In this document: positions 5,708 to 10,564 of the stretch, piece after piece | How the letters are laid out: every line of letters starts with the position of its first letter | How positions within the stretch are numbered: position 1 is the stretch's first letter | Assembly (NCBI GenBank): GCA_016844365.1 | Contig: JAENIT010000038.1 | Location: forward strand, 1-10,564 | Origin: Dehalococcoidia bacterium | Lineage (GTDB): Bacteria; Chloroflexota; Dehalococcoidia; SHYD01; SHYC01 | Reading direction: 5' to 3' | DNA: 10,564 nucleotides | Made by a program: the position numbers and the translations under genes | Notes under the pieces: generated by a model | Told to the model about the DNA's origin: nothing | The model's database searches: none | What the model saw: the letters and a program-made list of their open reading frames with translations, nothing else

Positions 5708-7025
5708 GTGCGTGTATACAGCATCTCAAGTGGAACCAGAATAGCCATTGGCGGAGCGGGTCTAGTAGCCGTTGCGCTCCTAGTCCTAGTCTATGCGCTT
5801 TTGACGGTCCGGGGAGAAATGGAGCGCCCGGTAACATCACTGGTAGATTCTTCCGCCCCAACACCCCTAGAAGCCTCATCTAGTGAATCGGACGCTTCTC
5901 CATCGGTGCAAGAACATGCTTCAATCGCCAACTCCGTGGTTCAATCGGAAACTAGTCCTCAAGTCTCCAGTCAGGTTACGTCCCAACTCGCGACTGAAGC
6001 CTCTTCTCCTACAATTTCAAGTGGCTCTATCAAGCTGGGTTCCAACCCATTGCCCAAAAAGGTGACTGACAGCAGCTCCAACTACGCCATAAAAGGGGTG
6101 TACATCCCCTACTTCGCCATCCAGCATCTTGGGATGCGAGAGCACGTCTTCAAGCTCCTCGAAACGACGGAACTTAACGCTGTGGTTATCCCAGGAGCAG
6201 ATAACTATGCCCGACATAGACAGGTTGATGGCGTACTTTGGTGAGAAGGGGGTCTACCCCATCGCCCGCATCGTAGTCTTTAAGGACAATCCGCTGGCTA
6301 AGGCCCACCCTGACCTGGCTGTGAAGGACAGCGCCGGGGGGCTATGGATAGATGGTGAGGGTTTGGCTTGGACTGATCCCTTTAACGAAAAAGTGTGGCA
6401 TTACAACGTAGACATCGCCAAAGAGGCCGCCATGTGGGGCTTCAAAGAGATTCAGTTTGATTACATCCGATTTCCCACCGACGTCCCGGAGAATCGGATT
6501 GCGGCTATAGCAGGCTTTCTCGCTCTGGCAAGAGCGGAGCTGGAGCCCCTGGGGGTCAAGGTTGCTATGGACACCTTCGGTTACACAACTTGGCGGGATG
6601 ACGACATGGGCATAGGCCAGCAATTGGAGGCCTTGGCTCCTTACCTGGATGTACTGTCGCCCATGCTCTACCCATCGACGTTTACCGATGGAATCCCCGA
6701 TATTCGCAACTCGGCGGCGTACCCCTACGAAATAGTTTACGAAAGCACTTTACGAGCCGTCCAGCGCCTTAAGAGCGCTGGGGTGGAGGTGCGGCCCTGG
6801 ATTCAGGGATTCAAGGACTACGCTTTCGATAGGCGGGCCTATGGGGCCGCGGAGATCAAGGCCCAAGAACGTGGTGTGTACGATGCCGGCGCTACTGGCT
6901 GGATAGTGTGGGACCCCTGGGTTGAGTATCCCCTCGCGGCCTTCGATCCACCATCACCTGGGGACCAGTTACCGCCGTGGAGCGTTCCCTGGCTATCCTC
7001 CTACGGAGACGAGCGTGGTCAATAG
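5708..7025 (+). pseudogene. Membrane-anchored DUF4015 glycosyl-hydrolase-like gene, frameshifted
   Basis: The 5' part (5708-6244) has an N-terminal membrane anchor (about residues 12-34), a Ser/Thr/Ala/Pro-rich linker of about 85 residues, and the start of the catalytic domain, AIKGVYIPYFAIQHLGM...ELNAVVI. It then runs into an alien tail and stops. The domain resumes in another frame from ATG 6207 (MPDIDRLMAYFGEKGVYPIA) through FKEIQFDYIRFPTD, with the Asp/Arg expected in the active site, to the stop at 7025. In relatives I recall about 25-30 residues between NAVVID and IPDI. Here only about 16 bases separate them, so part of the domain, including the usual Asp after VVI, seems deleted together with the frameshift. 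DUF4015 is a putative TIM-barrel glycosyl hydrolase acting outside the cell. GTG 5708 is preferred over TTG 5702 because it is properly spaced from AAGG at 5695-5698. Confidence 0.8.
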
Positions 7026-7048
7026 TCACACCGGTTGGAGGACGCCTT

Positions 7049-8358
7049 TCACAGCAGCTCTGGGTGAGTCCTAAGGGCCCTTTGCAGCTCACGGCCCAGG
7101 GGCCGGTCCACGTTGCAGATGTAAAGAATGTTACGCAGGCGCTGCTCCATGGCGGCGACGGTCTCTCTGGTAAAATAGGACGGCTGTGGCGTGCTCTCCC
7201 AATCCAGCACCTTCGGTGATTCATCCGCACCCTCAACGTAGACCCCTTTGACATCCGCTGCGAACTTGGCCTTTGGGGGCACGTCTATTAGCACTTCGTA
7301 GTCCAGGATGGGTGACTCCTGAGCACCGAGGAGTTCTGTCATTGCTGCCGCTAACTCCGCCTCTCGCCTTTGTCGCTCTAGGAAGTCTCGGTACTTGAAG
7401 TCGCCCAGTTCGTCGTCGGCGCAGGGGATGGCGTAGGCTCGTTTATATAGAATTCTGCCGTCCACTCGGCTTAGCAGCCCAAATGAAGGCGGCGGCTCAA
7501 CACAGGCCTCTTGGAGCAACTCTCGCAGGACGCTTTCCAGTGTGGAGTCGACGCTCCCAGGGCGGTGATGACATCCAAGACGGCCCGATTTACCATGGCA
7601 GCGGCGATACGGGCCGTGTGGTGCCAGTAGACGTAACGAAACATCAGATACTTGGCGAAGATCACTGATTCCACTGTCCCGATGCCGTTCTCCCGTATGA
7701 CCAGCTCCTGAGTGTTGGGGTCCACCGCGAGGAAGTCGATGAGGCGCTGCACCTCCACGTAGCCATAGGGCACACCAGTGTGGTGGGCGTCTCGATTGAG
7801 GTAGTCCAGCTTGTCGATGTCTATGGGGCCGTCCAGCAGAGTGTAAAGGAACCGAGGGATCCTGAGGTTCGGCCTGCCTCCCACAATGTCTGCCACCAGA
7901 AGGGGATCAACCTCCCATCTGTCTTGGAGCACCTGCCTGAGCTCTTCGTCCGTCATAATAAGATGTACGGATAGCTGGCTGTGGGACAGGCTGCGTCCAT
8001 CGATGCTGATCTCGTCTATGACGTGCGAGAGGGGAAAGTGGCCGATATCGTGGAGCATGGCTGCGGCCAGGGTCGCGCGGCCCACCTCGGGGTCTATGTT
8101 GGCGATGGAGATCAAGTGCTGGAGGGCCAGGCGAGCCAGGTGGTAAGCCCCTATGCTGTGGCTGAATCGAGTGTGAGTAGCCCCGGGATAAATGAGATAT
8201 ACAGGGCCCAGCTGCTTCAGGTGTTTGAGCCGCTGAAAGCTGGCTGTGTCCAGGGTCGCGTAGGCCGCCTCGGAGAGAGGGATGCTGCCGTACACCGAGT
8301 CCCTTATGGAGTAAGAGGTCCTCTGGAACAGGTAGCTGTGGCGGGCGATGCTGGTCAT
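7049..8358 (-). pseudogene. HD-domain phosphohydrolase (SAMHD1/dGTPase-like), frameshifted
   Basis: The 5' part, from ATG 8358 downward, encodes a full HD core. It carries THTRFSHSIGAYHLA (residues 61-75), MLHDIGHFPLSH (101-112) and DGPIDIDKLDYLNRDAHHTG (176-195). By analogy to SAMHD1 the metal ligands would be His67, His103, Asp104 and Asp182. The frame holds through NRAVLDVITAL, then becomes unlikely (HWKASCESCSKRPVLSRR) and stops at 7471. The neighbouring frame carries on sensibly from about 7560 (VDSTLESVLRELLQEAC, then RILYKRAYAIP) to the stop at 7049. The offset fits loss of one base (or 3n+1) near 7550-7565. These enzymes hydrolyse nucleotides or other phosphate esters; the substrate is unknown. 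GGAGGAG lies ten bases before the start. The HD core could still be made as a truncated protein. Confidence 0.8.
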
Positions 8359-8442
8359 GAGGGATGCTCTCCTCCACTTCCGATCCTTGGTTGGTTAGAT
8401 GACAATCTGGAACCCCACTTACTCGCGTACGCATCTCGAAAG

Positions 8443-8480
8443 ACAGTGAGCCTCAGTGCCACTGTGCGATGGGAGTGGCA
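8443..8480. promoter_or_regulatory. CAGTG/CACTG dyad cluster just downstream of the HD promoter
   Basis: TGCCACT (8457-8463) and AGTGGCA (8474-8480) form a 7-bp dyad with a 10-base spacer. ACAGTG (8443-8448) and CACTGT (8460-8465) form a second, overlapping 6-bp dyad with an 11-base spacer. Both sit at roughly +5 to +45 of the predicted minus-strand transcript, a common place for a repressor site or 5' RNA structure. No T run follows on either strand, so it is not a terminator. Confidence 0.3.
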
Positions 8481-8491
8481 GGGCCAAGGGG

Positions 8492-8520
8492 ATTATACAG
8501 GAGTGGAGCGCGCATCTCAA
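8492..8520 (-). promoter_or_regulatory. Promoter of the HD phosphohydrolase gene
   Basis: On the minus strand TTGAGA (8520-8515, 5 of 6) is followed after 17 bases by a perfect TATAAT (8497-8492). Transcription would start near 8485, giving a leader of about 127 bases before the ATG at 8358. Confidence 0.65.
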
Positions 8521-8531
8521 TGAGCTTGCTT

Positions 8532-8567
8532 TAGGTTGTAAGCCGCACCCATGTGGGCTACAATCTA
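8532..8567. repeat. Strong 15-bp imperfect hairpin between divergent promoters
   Basis: Bases 8532-8540, 8542-8544 and 8546-8548 pair with 8559-8567, 8556-8558 and 8553-8555 around a CCAT loop. There are single-base bulges at 8541 and 8545 and one G-T pair (8535/8564). No T run follows on either strand, so it does not look like an intrinsic terminator. It sits upstream of both the HD promoter and the plus-strand promoter at 8592. It could be a dimer-binding operator, an isolated repeat-element copy or part of a small RNA. I cannot say which. Confidence 0.45.
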
Positions 8568-8591
8568 CATAAGCGTCCCGGGGCCACATCC

Positions 8592-8621
8592 TCGACTAGA
8601 TAGAGGCTGGGGTACTATAAT
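8592..8621 (+). promoter_or_regulatory. Possible distal promoter for the right-end gene cluster
   Basis: A perfect TATAAT (8616-8621) follows TCGACT (8592-8597, 4 of 6) with an 18-base spacer. The -10 is continued as TATAATTTAA, the same ten bases as at the folE promoter (279-288). The leader to the first gene would be about 155 bases and includes a 5-bp hairpin at 8656-8668 (CGGAC/GTCCG). Confidence 0.45.
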
Positions 8622-8687
8622 TTAAGTGGGTATTAATATATGTGACTAATCCTCCCGGACGTTGTCCGTTCAGTAATTGGACGCCGT

Positions 8688-8716
8688 TTGACTTATAAGG
8701 AGCTAACTGGCACAAT
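8688..8716 (+). promoter_or_regulatory. Possible proximal promoter for the right-end gene cluster
   Basis: TTGACT (8688-8693, 5 of 6) lies 17 bases before CACAAT (8711-8716, 4 of 6). A TG at 8708-8709 gives extended -10 character. Transcription would start near 8723. It may act with or instead of the distal promoter. Confidence 0.35.
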
Positions 8717-8782
8717 AAGTCCGCCGTGATCTAAGAGGCAGCTCCGGGGCATGGCTTGGCGAGGAAAAGAGAGAACACCGTA

Positions 8783-9295
8783 ATGCCTGACGGCCTCATT
8801 ACTATCAGCAATCAGCCATACCTGCAAACAGTGCTACTTCACGGCCATTTGGTCTATCCGCCTTCGTTATTGGAGGAGATCAACAATGCCTTGAGTGGGC
8901 TAGGTAAGAAGTCGTTAAGCAAACGGCTATTGACCTTCGAATGGGCAACAAAGGCACAAACAGGCTACAGGCGATATGACCTAGGGATTTTCACAGACCG
9001 AGAGAAGGATGAGGATCGTCTCATCCTTACCCTGTTCACAGGGCGTGCCCGCTCAGCGTCCAGGAAATTACTCAGTGAGGAGAGACACAGTGAGATTCGC
9101 CAAGTGCTCGCCCCAATGTTTTCGCGGACACTCGGCTTCGACTGTAATCTTGCATGGTCTTACCCATTGGATGTGGCAACCCCTCTTATGAATTTGCCTT
9201 TTGAATTACCAGTTGCGGTTGCAAGTGAGTTAAGATCAGTTAGAGGGCTCCGGGTATTCAACACAGATGGCACGGCTTGGGTTATCTTACCGTGA
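8783..9295 (+). CDS. Hypothetical protein, first gene of the right-end cluster
   Basis: From ATG 8783 the product has 170 residues and begins MPDGLITISNQPYLQTV. A TTG at 8756 would add nine residues (MARKRENTV), but AAAGAGAG at 8766-8773 is better placed for the ATG. A ten-codon ORF (8751-8783) ends in TAATG, overlapping this ATG by one base. I do not recognise the family. It looks like a soluble mixed alpha/beta protein with a central basic segment (TGRARSASRKLLSEERHSEI) and no signal peptide or membrane span. Its single Cys is in LGFDCNLAWSYP, and the C-terminus is a predicted strand pair (RGLRVFNTDGTAWVILP). It heads a compact cluster of poorly known genes, so a shared function with them is likely but unproven. 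Confidence 0.65.
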   Translation: MPDGLITISNQPYLQTVLLHGHLVYPPSLLEEINNALSGLGKKSLSKRLLTFEWATKAQTGYRRYDLGIFTDREKDEDRLILTLFTGRARSASRKLLSEERHSEIRQVLAPMFSRTLGFDCNLAWSYPLDVATPLMNLPFELPVAVASELRSVRGLRVFNTDGTAWVILP

Positions 9296-9392
9296 ACTGG
9301 TGTTAAGCGAAAATATATTGGAGACGGCCATTGATTATGGTCAATCCCTCACCGAGCAGGTGCTCTCTATAAAGGAAGGGGCTACACAGTGA
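9267..9392 (+). CDS. Possible 41-residue overlapping small ORF
   Basis: An ATG at 9267 opens MARLGLSYRELVLSENILE and runs 41 codons to the TGA at 9390-9392. It overlaps the end of the preceding gene by 29 bases in another frame, and its stop overlaps the next gene's GTG start as GTGA. The peptide looks mostly helical and amphipathic, with no Cys and no hydrophobic span. The chained overlaps are typical of translational coupling and fill an otherwise empty 93-base gap. There is no good Shine-Dalgarno, so it could be chance, or the remnant of a frameshifted C-terminus of the upstream gene. Confidence 0.4.
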   Translation: MARLGLSYRELVLSENILETAIDYGQSLTEQVLSIKEGATQ

Positions 9393-10024
9393 CTCCTACG
9401 AAGATAAAGCCATATCCAGGGCAAGTCATGCCCGACCAGCATGAAAAGGTAGTGGAAAAACGTCTGTGGGGTTGGAGTCCGTCCGCGCTCACCTCCCCTC
9501 ATGGACGGCATGATCCCTACGCACAGTGGGTGCGATACAACGCGGAGGCCTACTTGGCGGACGATCCGTCCAACATACAGGCGAGCACCCCCTTCCCCAC
9601 AATCACAGGTCCTTCATTACCTACAATGCCCTCTGTCGACTACTTTAATCATAAGGTCCTTACAAGGGTGGTTGATTGGTTCGGGGTCCGGCCACGCAGT
9701 AGCCAAGCCTATACTGGGCAAGCTATTGAGTCCCTACAGGATAGATTCAACCGTCTAGCAAATCAGTGGCACGAAGAAACAGGGATGTACTCTCTTGAGA
9801 TTCAAAAAATATCGCACCCGGCCTATCTACAAATAATTGCTAGAGGTAGGTCAATGCTCCCATATATTCTCAGAGATCTCAAAACCAGGGGTGGTCTGTG
9901 GTATCAAGCGTTGGAAGCTATCAATGATGGTGTCTCACCTGTACGGGCAGAGGATGAAGGTGATGTGAGACGCATGAAGGTTGCGTGGCTCCAGTGGGGA
10001 CGTGAACAAGGCTTGATAGACTAA
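9389..10024 (+). CDS. Hypothetical protein with conserved HPAYxxII...WLxWG C-terminal module
   Basis: This 211-residue protein starts at GTG 9389, 8 bases after AAGGAAGGG (9372-9380). Residues 1-110 are Pro/Trp-rich with no domain I recognise. Residues 118-211 match a helical module I remember from many hypothetical proteins: FNRLANQWHEETG, then SHPAYLQIIARG, MLPYILRDL, LWYQALEAI and VAWLQWGREQG. In my memory that module often sits beside DUF7689-like genes, as it does here. No catalytic motif is evident, and a structural or protein-binding role seems more likely than an enzymatic one. It shows no signal peptide or membrane span. The gene is 18 bases upstream of the DUF7689-like gene and is probably co-transcribed with it. 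Confidence 0.75.
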   Translation: MTPTKIKPYPGQVMPDQHEKVVEKRLWGWSPSALTSPHGRHDPYAQWVRYNAEAYLADDPSNIQASTPFPTITGPSLPTMPSVDYFNHKVLTRVVDWFGVRPRSSQAYTGQAIESLQDRFNRLANQWHEETGMYSLEIQKISHPAYLQIIARGRSMLPYILRDLKTRGGLWYQALEAINDGVSPVRAEDEGDVRRMKVAWLQWGREQGLID

Positions 10025-10042
10025 GGGTAATAACTCTCCACC

Positions 10043-10498
10043 ATGTCTGCCTATCTCACCCGTGCCCAAGAGGGCCTCTTCCCCAATCTGAACCGTAGCG
10101 AGTATGAGAAGAAGAGCGAAGCTACGGAAGAGTATAATTGCTTCGCATGGGCTGCGAATGTCAATGACAAAAGATGGGAACCTCAGTCTCGTTGGTACTG
10201 GCCTCCAGGTTGTACACAATATGGATTAACACTCCCAAGTGCTATCTGTGCTTTCGGGAGTCAAGGGTTCCAAGAGTGTGAAAGTGCTGATTTTGAAGAT
10301 GGCTATGAGAAGGTTGCCATATATCTAAAGGATGGCATCCAGATTTCACACGCTGCTCGTCAGAAACCAAATGGTCATTGGACTAGCAAACTGGGCGATT
10401 GGGAGGACATCGAGCACCATAATTTACATGCACTGGAAGGGTTCTTTTATGGTCAAGTTGCTGCAATACTCCGACGCGCAGTAGAGGAGCACCACTAG
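10043..10498 (+). CDS. DUF7689-like protein with conserved Cys and His
   Basis: This 151-residue soluble protein resembles a widespread uncharacterised family (I believe DUF7689). Its signature stretches are YNCFAWAA (31-38), WYWPPG (51-56), GYEKVAIYLKDG (87-98), SHAARQKPNGHWTSKLG (102-118) and EDIEHH (121-126). The invariant-looking Cys33, His103, Lys116 and Asp122/His125 suggest an active site. A papain/NlpC-like Cys-His arrangement is possible, but this is inference from motif spacing. The start ATG 10043 has only a distant AAGGG (10024-10028 region), so expression may depend on coupling from upstream. The next ORF starts one base after its stop. Confidence 0.75.
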   Translation: MSAYLTRAQEGLFPNLNRSEYEKKSEATEEYNCFAWAANVNDKRWEPQSRWYWPPGCTQYGLTLPSAICAFGSQGFQECESADFEDGYEKVAIYLKDGIQISHAARQKPNGHWTSKLGDWEDIEHHNLHALEGFFYGQVAAILRRAVEEHH

Positions 10499-10499
10499 A

Positions 10500-10564
10500 A
10501 TGCCAAAGCATCAAGAGAAAGAGGAAGAAGTGCTATTCATTCCTATGCGACAGTTCAAAGAGGC
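10500..10564 (+). CDS. Partial ORF cut by the right edge
   Basis: An ATG at 10500 begins one base after the DUF7689-like stop (TAG-A-ATG). It is preceded at good distance by GAGGAGC (10484-10490). The 21 complete codons read MPKHQEKEEEVLFIPMRQFK with more to follow, a strongly charged N-terminus. Too little is present to name it. Its tight spacing suggests a fourth or fifth member of the same operon. Confidence 0.5.
   Translation, partial: MPKHQEKEEEVLFIPMRQFKE

Noticed and set aside
7026..7048. Terminator between the convergent DUF4015 and HD genes
   Set aside because: The 23-base gap has no hairpin with a T run on either strand.
7907..8434. 175-codon minus-strand ORF in another frame of the HD gene
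   Set aside because: It is Pro/Arg/His-rich and lacks the HD motifs, which are in the overlapping frame.
7981..8523. 180-codon plus-strand ORF over the HD gene
   Set aside because: The opposite strand encodes clear HD motifs, so this is an antisense shadow.
1..10564. tRNA, rRNA, CRISPR array, insertion sequence, attachment site or replication origin
   Set aside because: I looked for cloverleaf patterns, regularly spaced repeats, transposase or integrase motifs and DnaA-box clusters and saw none.

Overview
This window looks like a piece of a bacterial chromosome of moderate-to-high G+C. It is dense in genes, with short operons on both strands and sigma70-type promoters. The gene set recalls Chloroflexota, perhaps a Dehalococcoidia-like lineage: a HAD protein with a DMWGTL motif, a CelD/BioF2-type acyltransferase, DUF3303, an MshA-like GT4, a membrane-anchored DUF4015 protein and an HD phosphohydrolase. 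That taxonomic guess rests on remembered family distribution, not on a marker gene. I saw no tRNA, rRNA, CRISPR array or insertion sequence.

Region 1 (1-4285). A partial HAD hydrolase runs off the left edge on the minus strand. Next comes a strong extended -10 promoter at 256-284, with an operator-like dyad upstream and a terminator-like hairpin just after the predicted transcription start. The promoter leads into a tight five-gene plus-strand operon: folE (GTP cyclohydrolase I), a BioF2/CelD-type GNAT acyltransferase, a GT4 glycosyltransferase closely resembling MshA, DUF3303, and a PIG-L/LmbE deacetylase. A GT4 paired with a PIG-L deacetylase is the hallmark of mycothiol and bacillithiol synthesis. 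With an acyltransferase and folE in the same operon, this is a candidate small-molecule glycoconjugate pathway (glucosaminyl-inositol-like or pterin-glycoside-like). It is the most interesting metabolic feature of the window.

Region 2 (4282-5585). A PHP-family metallophosphoesterase converges on the operon, sharing the four bases CTAG as both stop codons, and has its own good promoter. Divergent from it is an 81-residue single-pass membrane protein with a C-terminal CxxC motif. Its ribosome binding site is buried in a long imperfect inverted repeat, suggesting RNA-level control. A rho-independent terminator follows.

Region 3 (5586-8358). Two convergent genes both look broken. A membrane-anchored DUF4015 glycosyl-hydrolase-like gene has a frameshift and probably an internal deletion. 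An HD-domain phosphohydrolase gene has a frameshift after its HD core. Either this is a decaying segment or the assembly has errors.

Region 4 (8359-10564). A roughly 400-base regulatory interval holds a minus-strand promoter for the HD gene, a 15-bp hairpin and two possible plus-strand promoters. It leads into a compact cluster of poorly characterised genes: an unrecognised 171-179 residue protein, a possible 41-residue overlapping ORF, a 211-residue protein with a C-terminal module familiar from hypothetical proteins, a DUF7689-like protein with conserved Cys and His, and a partial ORF cut by the window edge. This right end looks accessory and may be a small undescribed multi-gene system.
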